Positions 17,845-26,872 of a stretch of DNA of 64,000 bases are shown here, in pieces. Numbering within the stretch: the first letter of the stretch is position 1; the number at the start of each line of letters is the position of its first letter. The notes beneath the pieces were generated by a model. That model worked only from the letters and a program-made list of their open reading frames with translations. It was not told the origin of the DNA and searched no databases. A program made the position numbers and the translations under genes. Source of the stretch: Bdellovibrionaceae bacterium UBA6502 (GTDB lineage Bacteria > Bdellovibrionota > Bdellovibrionia > Bdellovibrionales > UBA840); the NCBI GenBank assembly GCA_002436415.1, contig DJMA01000045.1:75083-139082 (forward strand), read 5' to 3'.

Positions 17845-18502
17845 ATGGCTTCAAAACAAAAGCACCTTTGAGAGCGCAGCGACTCAAACAGCCATCTCCG
17901 CCGAAGCCTAGGCGTAGGCGGACCACTCCCCCGCACCAGCAAACGAAGAAAAAACTTCGAGATTTAGCAAAGAAGAAATGAGAAAGAGGCCTTCTGAAGC
18001 AAAAGTGTTTTGATCAGACCTTTTTGGATCAGGAAGATCCAAAACGAGTAACATGGATGTGAGGGAAGAAGCCGAAGGCGCCTAACCGGAAAACGCGTCT
18101 GAGCAAAATACTTTTGCTTCAGGAGGCCGGCTCATTCGAAGAACCAAACCGAGAAGTTAAAACCAACTTCCAAAAAACCACAAATAAGCCCCAGCCGAAG
18201 GCCAAAAACGCCTTCTAAAAAAATACATTTCTCAGAAGGCCGACTCATTCAAAGAACCAAACCGAGAAGTAAAGAACAACCCCATTTTAAATACATAAAA
18301 ACAAAAAAAACCTCCAACACCCACCTTGTCTAAAACTTCCACAAAAAACCAAAATCCCAAAACGAGACCCACAAACAAATCCCCACCAAGTCCACTAGTT
18401 TTCTCTAAATCACAAATTCTCGACAAAACATTATACAGGACTCTTTTAATATAAACTAAAACAATGGAGCGCCGAAAAAGCTAAGGTAAGGAGAACAACC
18501 GG
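17845..18502. repeat. 650-base non-coding region of hairpins and degenerate repeats
   Basis: There is no credible gene here. A symmetric element at 17897-17922 reads TCCGCC-gaa-GCCTAGGC-gta-GGCGGA. A stem TTTTGGATC / GATCCAAAA lies at 18022-18044 with a 5-base loop. CTGAAGCAAAAGT (17994-18006) is exactly inverted at 18110-18122. A segment of about 85-90 bases at 18069-18157 returns in degenerate form at 18190-18272, including the near-identical stretch around GAACCAAACCGAGAAG at 18141-18156 and 18254-18269. The right part (18273-18480) is A- and C-rich with no structure I can see. The base composition is more GC-rich on the left than the neighbours. Confidence 0.6.
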
Positions 18503-19177
18503 ATGCTAAACTTTCTTGTGATTTCACCACAAAACCCGTATCAAAAAGAGTTCAGAAATTTTGTAAAGAGTCTAGAAGGTGTTCATCACACCATCGTAGA
18601 TAATATTGATTCGGCGAAAGCAAAAATTCATTACAATCGTCCACAAGTATTGATGGTGCATATTTCAAAAATCAGTCACACTAGCTTAAAGGGCATTGAG
18701 CAAATCAGAAGCCCCTTTGATTTACCTGTGATTCTCTTTACAAATTCCATCACAGAATCAGACATTACAAAAATTAAAGAAATGAAACACTACTACATAC
18801 TTGGAAGACCTTACCTTTCTCGTGATGTTTTAGGTGTAGCCTTTAAAATGGTTCACAACGAAATGCCTGAGCAACAATTGCATAGAAGGTATATGACGAA
18901 TCAGTTCACTAGCTTAAGTGGTTTAGATTCTGATTTAAATATGGAAGGAAACATTACCAACCTTAGCATCAGTGGTGCCAAGATTAAGCTAAATGCTCAC
19001 TCGGCTTGGAAAGAGGGAGATTTAGTAAAACTAGATATTCCTTTAAATAAGATTAGAAAAAACCACAGTGTCCACGCAAAAGTAGTTTGGGTAGAAGGCC
19101 TAGAAAGTGACAACGAGGTAGGAGTAGAGTTTATTCCTACCGACGAAGTCTATAATCATCTTTTAGGTAGTGTCTAA
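18503..19177 (+). CDS. Pseudo-receiver plus PilZ-domain protein
   Basis: The protein has 224 residues in two parts. The N-terminal 125 residues follow the receiver fold but lack the acidic pocket and the phospho-acceptor: the strand ends read FLVISPQN and VLMVHISK. The C-terminal PilZ domain has NLSISGAKIKL (about residues 152-162) and VVWVEG, but the upstream RxxxR motif is changed to RRYMTNQ, so c-di-GMP binding is doubtful. The ATG follows AAGGAGA-type purines. It is monocistronic and convergent with elbB 4 bases away. It shares its layout with the protein at 13967-14608, which suggests duplication. Confidence 0.8.
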   Translation: MLNFLVISPQNPYQKEFRNFVKSLEGVHHTIVDNIDSAKAKIHYNRPQVLMVHISKISHTSLKGIEQIRSPFDLPVILFTNSITESDITKIKEMKHYYILGRPYLSRDVLGVAFKMVHNEMPEQQLHRRYMTNQFTSLSGLDSDLNMEGNITNLSISGAKIKLNAHSAWKEGDLVKLDIPLNKIRKNHSVHAKVVWVEGLESDNEVGVEFIPTDEVYNHLLGSV

Positions 19178-19181
19178 TCTA

Positions 19182-19835
19182 CTAAGCCATTTCTATTAGT
19201 TCATGAATGGCTTTACGAATTCCTGTGTATACTTCGTGAGGTTTAGCATCATACATATACGCAGGAGCACTAATCACTTTATGTTCTCGGTCAGTTACAA
19301 AGTCATCCACATCACAGTTGATATGCTCTGCTCCAGTTTTTTCGATTTCAGCAGCAGTTCCCTCATCATTCCCAATACTAAGTGCTACACCTTCTTTGCC
19401 TAAAACAAGAGACAGCATGGCTGGAGCAATACAAAATACCGCGATCGGTTTGCTCGCTGCGTGGAAGTCTTTGATGGCTTTTTCTAAAACAGGTAAAACT
19501 TTTCCTTTAGAAGCTTTGACAGCAAAATCACTTAAATTTTTTGCAGCTCCAAAACCACCAGGAATCACCATCGCATCAAAATTTTCTTCTTTTAAATTTT
19601 CAAGATCAGTCACTCTTCCACGGGTGATCCTAGCAACATCTTCAAAAAGATTTCTCTCTTTACCAGTTTCTTCACCACTATTATGGTCCACTTCTTTTTG
19701 AGTAGCCTTCGGGGCAAACACTTCAACTGTAGCTCCCTCTTCGCTTAAAGCGATTAAACTACTAACTGCTTCAGTGACCTCAGCGCCGTCTAAATACCCA
19801 CAACCACTTAATACAACAGCTACTTTTCTTTCCAT
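19182..19835 (-). CDS. elbB: ElbB-type DJ-1/PfpI family glyoxalase
   Basis: ElbB belongs to the DJ-1/PfpI superfamily and has glyoxalase activity in E. coli, where it was linked to isoprenoid synthesis. From the ATG at 19835 (GCGGAG upstream) it has 217 residues, the usual length. An in-frame start at 19886 would add a hydrophobic extension not seen in the family. Signatures are VVLSGCGYLDGAEVTEAV (residues 6-23), VIPGGFGAAKNLS (about 90-102) and the nucleophile Cys in FCIAPAM (about 134-140). It is convergent with the pseudo-receiver gene. Confidence 0.93.
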   Translation of the reverse strand: MERKVAVVLSGCGYLDGAEVTEAVSSLIALSEEGATVEVFAPKATQKEVDHNSGEETGKERNLFEDVARITRGRVTDLENLKEENFDAMVIPGGFGAAKNLSDFAVKASKGKVLPVLEKAIKDFHAASKPIAVFCIAPAMLSLVLGKEGVALSIGNDEGTAAEIEKTGAEHINCDVDDFVTDREHKVISAPAYMYDAKPHEVYTGIRKAIHELIEMA

Positions 19836-19994
19836 AAAAACTCCGCAACAGAACTTTAAAATTACCTTGAGAAAATCGAAATTCATTGCAATTGCAATAA
19901 ACTATGAAACCAAAAAGCTTTTCATAAACGCACTTTTTGGTTTTCTGATCCTAATAGAGAGATTGAAATTAGGCAAGCATCCACCGCAGTGTTT

Positions 19995-20765
19995 TTACTC
20001 AGCACTGCTGCTATTGCCAAAATTTGTGGAATGAACACACTGCTTCAGGGGATATTCTGCTCCATCTAGCTCAATTTTCACCGATATGCAGTACTCAAGA
20101 GTTCTAGCTAACCAAGGTACATCGGGACTAATTTTGTATTGATGATGAAATAAGTTTTCTTCCCCTTCAGGGCTAATTAGTTTCTGTTGAAAATCCAATG
20201 AATACACTCGCATCTTACAGCTCGTCATCCCAGGGCAACCAGCATCTTGAATGATTTGTGGTGCCTCCTCTACTCCAACCGAATAATTGATGTTGTAAAA
20301 AGTGTTTGAATAAGAGGAAGGATAATTAATGTCCGCTAAAAAAATTGCGTAGGTATCGCTTAACATATCTCCGAGGCAGGCATTCAAATCAGTTTTAAAC
20401 TTTTCGAGCTTGCCATTGATTTTTTCTTGCTTGGTTTGCAAATAAAAAAATTGTAGTCCCTCAGAGCCATCCCCATAGCAATCCGCCGATTGGGTTTCAT
20501 AAACATCAAGACGAGTTACAATTTCTGCATCTAAATCATTTCCAGCAATGGTCCCATCCTGCACTTGAACTACAAAATCTCCTGAATTCAAGCTTGGATT
20601 CATTTTTAAAACAATGTCTTCAAATTTTTTTGCTACATCAGCAATGGTATATGCTTGTCCCAGATCATCATCCTCTAAGTCCTTTGTACATGAACTCAAA
20701 ACGAAAAAAAGACCACATAGTAGCATCACCCAAACGAGCTTCTTCTCATAAAAAGCATTTTTCAT
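19995..20765 (-). CDS. Putative lipoprotein of unknown function
   Basis: From the ATG at 20765 the protein has 256 residues with a lipoprotein signal (LLCGLFFVLSSCTKD, Cys about residue 26). The earlier in-frame start at 20807 lies inside the preceding gene and is unlikely. The mature part has scattered Cys residues (for example SADCYGDGSEG, CLGDM, DAGCPGMTSCKMR), which could form disulfides in the periplasm. The start overlaps the stop of the acetyltransferase gene by 4 bases, so the two form an operon. No family is recognised. Confidence 0.7.
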   Translation of the reverse strand: MKNAFYEKKLVWVMLLCGLFFVLSSCTKDLEDDDLGQAYTIADVAKKFEDIVLKMNPSLNSGDFVVQVQDGTIAGNDLDAEIVTRLDVYETQSADCYGDGSEGLQFFYLQTKQEKINGKLEKFKTDLNACLGDMLSDTYAIFLADINYPSSYSNTFYNINYSVGVEEAPQIIQDAGCPGMTSCKMRVYSLDFQQKLISPEGEENLFHHQYKISPDVPWLARTLEYCISVKIELDGAEYPLKQCVHSTNFGNSSSAE

Positions 20766-21859
20766 ATGGAATCCCAGCCCCAAATCCATAAAGGTAAAGG
20801 CAAACAACTAGAAACCAAATCAAAATCCTTCGAATCCATTTGCGTGGCAACAAATGGAACCTTGGGTCCAAAGACATATTGAACAAATTCACTTTCCGTA
20901 AATTTCACTTTGGAATGTTGGCTAGAGAATTGAATGCCATTTTCAGAACTGCTAATTTCAATGTCCGTTCTTTTTAAAGCCCCTTGCAGATACTTTTGGA
21001 CCTTCTCGGCAAATCTCGGTGCATTCAGTAACTTAATCATACCTAACATTCCATGGTGGATGTTGATTTTTCTTTCCGTTAAGCTACGAATCAAGTTCAT
21101 AGAATGGTAGGGAATCATCCACTGTAAGGTTTTTTTCTGCGTCTTATGAATGTAGGTGGCTAATTCAAATAAGGCATCCATTGCCCCACCCCATTCATGA
21201 ATATAATCTTGAAGATCCGCACCCTTACCTTCTGCCATATAAGCAACAAGTTGACCAGCATGATCCCAAGCCGTGTAGACTCTTTGGTTTGGAATTTTTA
21301 AATATTCTCTTACCTGGTTCTCAGTACGAACACTTGAAACCGTATGTTTTTGAAAAACCCGGGATATGGCTTTAGGGTCAATGTTGTTTCCTTCACGAAT
21401 TTTATACTTTCCGCTTGGAGCATCTACCAAAGATTGATCAATTTGTGCTGTCAATTCTGAGCCCGCCAGCTCAAATCCAATTTTACGATAAAAATCAAAT
21501 AGATTGGTCCACAAGATCGCAAAGTCACAGTCTTCAGATTTAGCCGATTCAATACACTCTGTGATAATTTGACTAGATAAGCCTTGGTTTCTGTGTTGCT
21601 CATGAGTCACAACCGAACCGATCGCTGCAAATTTATAAACGGCTTGAGGGCTCTTTATTAAAATGGGGGCCCAAACGGCGTGGGAAACTACCTCATTATT
21701 TTGGTCATAGATCACACGAGCATTTCGTTGATTGGCCTGAGCTAGTGCCATGGGATATTCTTGAAGGATGGACCATTCCGTATCTGGTCGAAGCTTCTTG
21801 TTTAGGAATGAAATAATATCACTATATTCTGTCTGCTTAGGAACTCTAGGTCCTTCCAT
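20762..21859 (-). CDS. GNAT-family acetyltransferase with a long C-terminal part
   Basis: From the ATG at 21859, which has AAGGAGG upstream, the protein has 365 residues. Residues about 55-145 form a GNAT domain, with the acetyl-CoA loop in VVTHEQHRNQGLSSQII and the following helix, and a Phe-Tyr-Gly-Phe-like end (LFDFYRKIGFEL). The remaining 210 residues have no clear motif and may be a second, degenerate GNAT-like domain or a binding domain, as in Eis-type proteins. The substrate is unknown. A lipoprotein gene follows with a 4-base overlap. Confidence 0.8.
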   Translation of the reverse strand: MEGPRVPKQTEYSDIISFLNKKLRPDTEWSILQEYPMALAQANQRNARVIYDQNNEVVSHAVWAPILIKSPQAVYKFAAIGSVVTHEQHRNQGLSSQIITECIESAKSEDCDFAILWTNLFDFYRKIGFELAGSELTAQIDQSLVDAPSGKYKIREGNNIDPKAISRVFQKHTVSSVRTENQVREYLKIPNQRVYTAWDHAGQLVAYMAEGKGADLQDYIHEWGGAMDALFELATYIHKTQKKTLQWMIPYHSMNLIRSLTERKINIHHGMLGMIKLLNAPRFAEKVQKYLQGALKRTDIEISSSENGIQFSSQHSKVKFTESEFVQYVFGPKVPFVATQMDSKDFDLVSSCLPLPLWIWGWDSI

Positions 21860-22056
21860 CCTTCCTCCTTGAAGAATTGGATTGATCACACCCCATTATA
21901 TCTACAAATGAACCATTTTTGGGGCTTTATAAGAAATTCAAGACATACGGTGAGCCAAATCAATTCACTGCATTATTTTTTCCTTTTCAAGCTGGGCAAA
22001 AGTCTGTAAAACCGGAGGAAGAAGATCAATTTATCTAACCTTATGGGGTTTTTAAT

Positions 22057-22290
22057 ATGGCAGAAATCGAAGAAAAGTGGCCAGAAAACAAACCAGGCAA
22101 GTTTTATGTCGATCAAGCGTGTATTGCTTGCGACGCCTGTGTTACATCGGCGCCTGACAATTTTATTATGGATGAGGACGAAGGACATGCTTATGTTTCT
22201 CGTCAACCGGCATCTCCTGAAGAAGAAGAGCAATGCATTGAAGCCTTAGAAGGCTGCCCAGTAGAAGCTATTGGTGACGACGGGAATTAA
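22057..22290 (+). CDS. Small single-cluster ferredoxin
   Basis: The protein has 77 residues with the motif C-x2-C-x2-C (QACIACDACVT, about residues 21-31) and a distant GCPVEAI with Cys-Pro (about 66-72), which together bind one 4Fe-4S cluster. The position equivalent to the third-cluster Cys of larger ferredoxins is Ala. It is acidic overall and is a soluble electron carrier; its partner is not encoded here. The start at ATG 22057 is preceded by GGGGTTTTTAAT. Its end overlaps the convergent M14 peptidase by 23 bases. Confidence 0.9.
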   Translation: MAEIEEKWPENKPGKFYVDQACIACDACVTSAPDNFIMDEDEGHAYVSRQPASPEEEEQCIEALEGCPVEAIGDDGN

Positions 22291-23293
22291 TCGTCGTCTC
22301 CTCCGCTTTTGCTTCCAACAGTTTCGTACCCGTAGCAATTTTCTCATCCAATGATTTCGGACTACCGTCTATCTTAAATTCGATAAACTTCTTTGTCGCC
22401 TTCTCTAACAAACCAAAATAAGCCCCTGCTCTAGAACCATGAGTTGTAGGCAATTCAGCGGTTAGTGTTGGAATCCCTAACCACTTCCCGGCATAATTTC
22501 CTAAACTTCCAGGAAAAGTTCCATAGGCATGGTAACGTAAATCTGGCGTAGCCTTCATCATCGTATACTTCAAATCTTTGCAAGAATCTAAGTAGGTATC
22601 TGTAAACTCCTGTTCAATTTTTTCTTTGGGACCATCGTAGTCTAAGAAATTTAATGGTGCATGAACGGATAGAATCTTTTGTGGCTTGAAATTATAGATC
22701 AGCCATTTCTGAAAAAGTGTTTCTGGCTCAGAATCAGGGTTTTCACCAGGGAAATACCTTCTACGCCCGCTGTATTTACTCTTCCATAAGTGTTGCGCCG
22801 AAGCTTTCCATTCTGGCGTTGAGAAGTTTCTATTGAGATCGACTTTATTGTAGTTGGTTCTTGTTCCAGTGGTATAACGTAAAAAGCCATCTGGATTCAC
22901 AATTGGTGCTATCACCACAAAATTGTTCTCACAAATTTCTGGCCGAGCTTTAATCCATTCAACCAAGCGAAAGCCATAATACACTGGCGTAATTTCATCA
23001 CCGTGAACCGCAGATAAAATCAAAGAGCGATTTTTAGCTTCAGGGTCTCCGCACTTAAAATAAATTAAAGGATTCTTATCTACCGTCTTGGCATATACTT
23101 CCCAGCCTGATTGTGGAAATAAACTATAATCCCAATGGTATTTAGAAATTCTCTCATGAATCTTAGACATTAAGTCTTTCACCATGGTTTCTTTGTTTTC
23201 AATTTTCTTAGGGTCCAATTGCTTTTCAGCATCAGCAAAAAGTTCACCTAAACTAGAGAAAGAAAATAAAATGCAGATTAAAATATGTTTCAT
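22268..23293 (-). CDS. Exported M14 zinc carboxypeptidase, murein peptide amidase-like
   Basis: From the ATG at 23293 it has 341 residues and a signal peptide (LICILFSFSSLGELFADA). The earlier frame start at 23413 is too long for a signal sequence. M14 features are SAVHGDEITPVYYGF (zinc His and Glu), VDLNRNFSTPEW (Asn/Arg binding site), LSVHAPLNF (third zinc His) and LTAELPTTHG (catalytic Glu). Relatives such as MpaA cut peptidoglycan peptides. In predatory Bdellovibrionota such enzymes are candidates for prey-wall remodelling; that is inference. The gene is convergent with the ferredoxin. Confidence 0.88.
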   Translation of the reverse strand: MKHILICILFSFSSLGELFADAEKQLDPKKIENKETMVKDLMSKIHERISKYHWDYSLFPQSGWEVYAKTVDKNPLIYFKCGDPEAKNRSLILSAVHGDEITPVYYGFRLVEWIKARPEICENNFVVIAPIVNPDGFLRYTTGTRTNYNKVDLNRNFSTPEWKASAQHLWKSKYSGRRRYFPGENPDSEPETLFQKWLIYNFKPQKILSVHAPLNFLDYDGPKEKIEQEFTDTYLDSCKDLKYTMMKATPDLRYHAYGTFPGSLGNYAGKWLGIPTLTAELPTTHGSRAGAYFGLLEKATKKFIEFKIDGSPKSLDEKIATGTKLLEAKAEETTINSRRHQ

Positions 23294-23503
23294 AGTCGAT
23301 ATTATCCAAAAACTTTCCCAGCAATTCCATGAGCTTTTGCAAATTTGAGAAACTACTAGACTGGGCCATAGATTCGAGTCGCTGACTTTCGTCTTAGTAC
23401 TAGAGAATGTCAAAGCAAAGAAATACCTTGGTCTAAAATACTTTCAAGAAACTCTTAGTTTTCAAAGGATCAAGGCCCTTTGTTGACAAATGTCGGATAA
23501 GTC

Positions 23504-24001
23504 GTGATGATTCATACTATGATCGTTTCATTTCTAGAGAGTTTTAAATACATTGGCCACTTCTATCCAATCGCTTTTTTAAGAGTTTATCTTGGATACT
23601 TTTATTTGGAACAGGCCAGCTTTCATTACAATGGTGATTTTTCAATCCAGCCACAACTCAGTGAAATGATCAACCAATGGGCGCCTAGTAGTGGTGCTCC
23701 TGGATGGTACCAAGACTTCTTAATTCAAATCGTTGCAGAACAATGGCAATTTTTTAGCTCTGCTATTTCGGTGACTGAATTTTTAATCGGACTATCTCTA
23801 GTGCTTGGTTACTTGGTAAGACCTTTCACCGTTTTAGCCGCCTTTGTCGCCATGCACTTTCTTTGGATTTCTAGTCCAGATCAGTCCTTGCTTTACAAAA
23901 CCCTTATCGCGGTTAATTTAAGCCTTTGCTGGCTCGGTGCCGGTCGCTGCTTTGGGATTGATTACTATTTTTATAAAAAAATGCGCGGATGGCTTTGGTA
24001 A
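23504..24001 (+). CDS. DoxX-family membrane protein
   Basis: The 165-residue protein has about four transmembrane segments (around residues 20-40, 80-105, 108-125 and 130-150). It shows the DoxX pattern: an arginine-containing first helix (IAFLRVYLGYFYLEQA) and a conserved VTEFLIGLSLVLGYLVRPF stretch. DoxX-family proteins are often linked to redox stress or quinone metabolism. Here nothing else points to a pathway. It starts at ATG 23504, or possibly at the second Met. It is separated by only one base from the convergent large protein. Confidence 0.85.
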   Translation: MMIHTMIVSFLESFKYIGHFYPIAFLRVYLGYFYLEQASFHYNGDFSIQPQLSEMINQWAPSSGAPGWYQDFLIQIVAEQWQFFSSAISVTEFLIGLSLVLGYLVRPFTVLAAFVAMHFLWISSPDQSLLYKTLIAVNLSLCWLGAGRCFGIDYYFYKKMRGWLW

Positions 24002-26674
24002 TCAATTTGCTTTCTTTTTAAGTTGTGAGTTGAAGAAGTTACTTGCAGTGGTTTCTCGCCACTTTCTAAGATTATTGTTTTCAATGCATAGGCTTTCTAC
24101 TTTGTGCTTTTTAAGTCGAGCCAATTGTTCTTCGTCAAAGCTCCCACCTTGGGGAACGTATTTGATAAATTTGTTGTTGTGCTTCAATTGAAGATAGTAA
24201 CTAAATCTCACTGGCTGATTTGCAGTGATACTATCGATATTCACTCGATACATATCTTGATCTTCAGATTTCGTGTATTTCGCTTCGAAAAAACTCGGCT
24301 CAACTTCTAGAAAAGAAACTCCAACTTCCTCTCCCATATGGGCAGTGATATAAGTGATCAAGGCAGTTTTCTTCATCATGGCCGTATAGCTCATCGTATC
24401 AGTTACAATATAAAAAGGATCAAGGAGCTCAAGATATAGTCCTTCTTTTCTAAGAGCTTGCAGGAGTCGTTTTCTAAAAGGACCCGACAACTCAGTACTA
24501 ACGATATTGTCTTTACCAGCAGCTAGAGCCAAATAGCCACTAAAATTCTCCGAACTTGCCGCAAAAATCACAAGGCTTCTCGTTGCGCTAGTATCTACAC
24601 GCATTGGGTCCCCTTCTGTAGATAAGCTCTCTATTGCATTGGCTATAGCCCCTTCAAAAGTTTTTAAATCCCTTTCTCTTCTTTCTTCTTTGCTTAGCTC
24701 ATCCCAATCACTGGTATCACCAGATTTCGACGGGTCGAGCATTTCTTCTAAACTTTGACTGCTAGATCTTGCTTTTTGATCTCCTGCTACAGCACTTTCT
24801 ATATTATAAGATTTTCTCGCTTTGCCTTCCTGAGGACCTGACTCATCTTCTTTTTTTGCCTTATAAGCAGATGGTTCTAAAATTTGGTCTTCATCAAAGC
24901 TTTCTTCTAAGGAATCAGGATCTTTGGATTTTCTAATGAGATCATCATACTCATCATCTTCGTCACTTAATTCACCCTCACTATTTTTGGCTCTCTTTGT
25001 TTTCTTGCGCCTTCTTTTTCTTTTTGTTGAAGCAGAAGCTTCATTGAAGTCTTGATCCACGCTATCGTCATCATAATCAAAATCTTCATCTTCATAATTT
25101 TCATCATCATAAAGATCATCTTGATCAGCTGCCAACTCACTATCTTTAGCTTGCCTCGACTTTCTTTTACTCGATTTCTTTTTACGTCTATATTCAGCAA
25201 AATCATCGGAAGATTCAGATTCTTCATCATGAGAATCTTCAAAGTCTGCTTTCGCACCCGACTTAGACTTTCGCCTTTTTGTTCGTCTTAGATCAGAAGA
25301 TTCATCCTCATCATATTCAAAATCTTCGTCGGTAGATCCCTTGCTTAATTTTGATTTGGCTTTCTTCTTGTTTTGATGAGCATCAGTCTCTTCATCTTCC
25401 TCATAGAAGTCTTCAGCAGCATTGGACTGTCTTTTCGCTTTTGCTGAGTTGTGTAAGTCTTCTTCCTTGTCTTGCTGGCTTTTTTGAGAAAGAGCATTTT
25501 TCATCAATGAGGCTAAATCAAGATCATCATCTTCTTCGTCTTCATCATCAATAAAGAAGTCATCATCGCCTTCATAGTGGTCTTCTTCAAAGTCTTCAGC
25601 TAGCGCCTCTTTAGAACCTCTTCTTTTTTTTCTTCTTCTCTTAACTTTTCGAGATCTCAGTTCGCCATTTTCATCTTCGTAGTCTTCGTCATACTCTTCG
25701 TAGTCATAGTTTTCATCTTCTAAAGAGTCGTAATCTACTTCTTCGAACTCATCATCCATTTCATAGTCATCATCATATTCTGAGCTAGAAGACTTTTGAG
25801 ACTTTGTGGCTTTCTTCCTACGTGTTTGCTCAGCTTCATAAATATCTAAATCTTCCTCAGAAGATCTCTTACCTGAGGAAGGCCTTGATTTTCTAGCCTT
25901 AGCGCTCAAAGCATCGGAATTTTCCTCATCATAATCATCGTCGTATTCTTCGTCCCATTCCCCTTCAAAAGAATCATCATAATACTCATCATCGCTAGAG
26001 CTAGTTCTTGCTTTTTTCTTTTTACTGTAGCTTGCCTCTTCGTCAGAATCAAAAAACTCAGGCCTTTTTCTTCTAGCCTGTTCTGCATAGTACTCTTGCT
26101 CTTCTTCTTGACTCATACCTTTGGGCTTTTTCTTACGGGCGTAGAGGTTTTCGTCTCCAATCTCATCAGACTGAGAAGATCTGCGAGCTTTTTTGGAATA
26201 CAAACTCTCGGATTCCTCATCGGCCATTGGATCGCTGCTGGGTTCATCCACTGGAGAATTATCAGGAGTAATTCCTTCTGCCGCTTGCTGATCTCTTAAA
26301 GCCATAGTTCGCAACATATTCATGACCGAGGCGCCGCTCAAAGTACTTGTCATCACGTTTGGCCAACCACAATCTTTTAAAAACTTGGTTGTCTTGTAAC
26401 CAAAGTCTTCTGGGTAAATGATCACCGGAATATTGAAAGTGGTAGATAGAAGCTTTGCTACTTTCACAGCATTCATCTTTGGCATATTGGCTGACATAAA
26501 AAGATGCGTAGGCTTTTTGGCAACCACATATGTTAAAGCCTTTTTAATACTACTCATAGCAGAAGCAGTCATACCGGCATTTGAAATTTGGCGCATCACT
26601 AGGCGATATTTTTTAGGTGCATTGGAAACCACCAATACATGATATTCTGCAAAATCTATTTCAATATTCGCCAT
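24002..26674 (-). CDS. Large protein: pseudo-receiver, 500-residue charged low-complexity region, unknown C-terminal domain
   Basis: From the ATG at 26674 it has 890 residues. Residues 10-125 follow a receiver fold, but the phospho-acceptor strand reads LFMSANMPKMNA, so phosphorylation is not expected. Residues about 135-640 alternate blocks of Asp/Glu/Ser with blocks of Lys/Arg (for example EEYDDDYDEEN and RRKKRRGSK), an extreme disordered polyampholyte. Residues about 655-890 form a folded C-terminal part with a hydrophobic core pattern and the motif VRFSYYLQL, but no recognised family. The minus-strand coding region is purine-rich. There is no signal peptide. Function is unknown; an RNA- or DNA-associated scaffold or condensate protein is a guess. 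Confidence 0.8.
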   Translation of the reverse strand: MANIEIDFAEYHVLVVSNAPKKYRLVMRQISNAGMTASAMSSIKKALTYVVAKKPTHLFMSANMPKMNAVKVAKLLSTTFNIPVIIYPEDFGYKTTKFLKDCGWPNVMTSTLSGASVMNMLRTMALRDQQAAEGITPDNSPVDEPSSDPMADEESESLYSKKARRSSQSDEIGDENLYARKKKPKGMSQEEEQEYYAEQARRKRPEFFDSDEEASYSKKKKARTSSSDDEYYDDSFEGEWDEEYDDDYDEENSDALSAKARKSRPSSGKRSSEEDLDIYEAEQTRRKKATKSQKSSSSEYDDDYEMDDEFEEVDYDSLEDENYDYEEYDEDYEDENGELRSRKVKRRRKKRRGSKEALAEDFEEDHYEGDDDFFIDDEDEEDDDLDLASLMKNALSQKSQQDKEEDLHNSAKAKRQSNAAEDFYEEDEETDAHQNKKKAKSKLSKGSTDEDFEYDEDESSDLRRTKRRKSKSGAKADFEDSHDEESESSDDFAEYRRKKKSSKRKSRQAKDSELAADQDDLYDDENYEDEDFDYDDDSVDQDFNEASASTKRKRRRKKTKRAKNSEGELSDEDDEYDDLIRKSKDPDSLEESFDEDQILEPSAYKAKKEDESGPQEGKARKSYNIESAVAGDQKARSSSQSLEEMLDPSKSGDTSDWDELSKEERRERDLKTFEGAIANAIESLSTEGDPMRVDTSATRSLVIFAASSENFSGYLALAAGKDNIVSTELSGPFRKRLLQALRKEGLYLELLDPFYIVTDTMSYTAMMKKTALITYITAHMGEEVGVSFLEVEPSFFEAKYTKSEDQDMYRVNIDSITANQPVRFSYYLQLKHNNKFIKYVPQGGSFDEEQLARLKKHKVESLCIENNNLRKWRETTASNFFNSQLKKKAN

Positions 26675-26872
26675 ATCTAAAACGCCTTTCAGTAGTTTAT
26701 CGGTCAAAGATTCCAAGCGTTTAGGTCCAATTTTTTACTTTTTTCAGACGAGCCAATACAGCCCAAACATTGCGAAAAATGCAATGCGTAAATCGACTTT
26801 TAGATGGGTTTTCATACAAGTTTTTCTTTAGATCGTATATATTCCATCCCAAATTGAGAAAGGACGAATACT

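Noticed and set aside
18232..18426. A 64-codon minus-strand frame in the repeat region
   Set aside because: It lies across repeat sequence and has the composition of low-complexity A/C-rich DNA.
24967..25291. Open frames on both strands across the charged region of the large protein
   Set aside because: They are shadows of the purine-rich coding strand; the receiver-protein frame spans the whole region.
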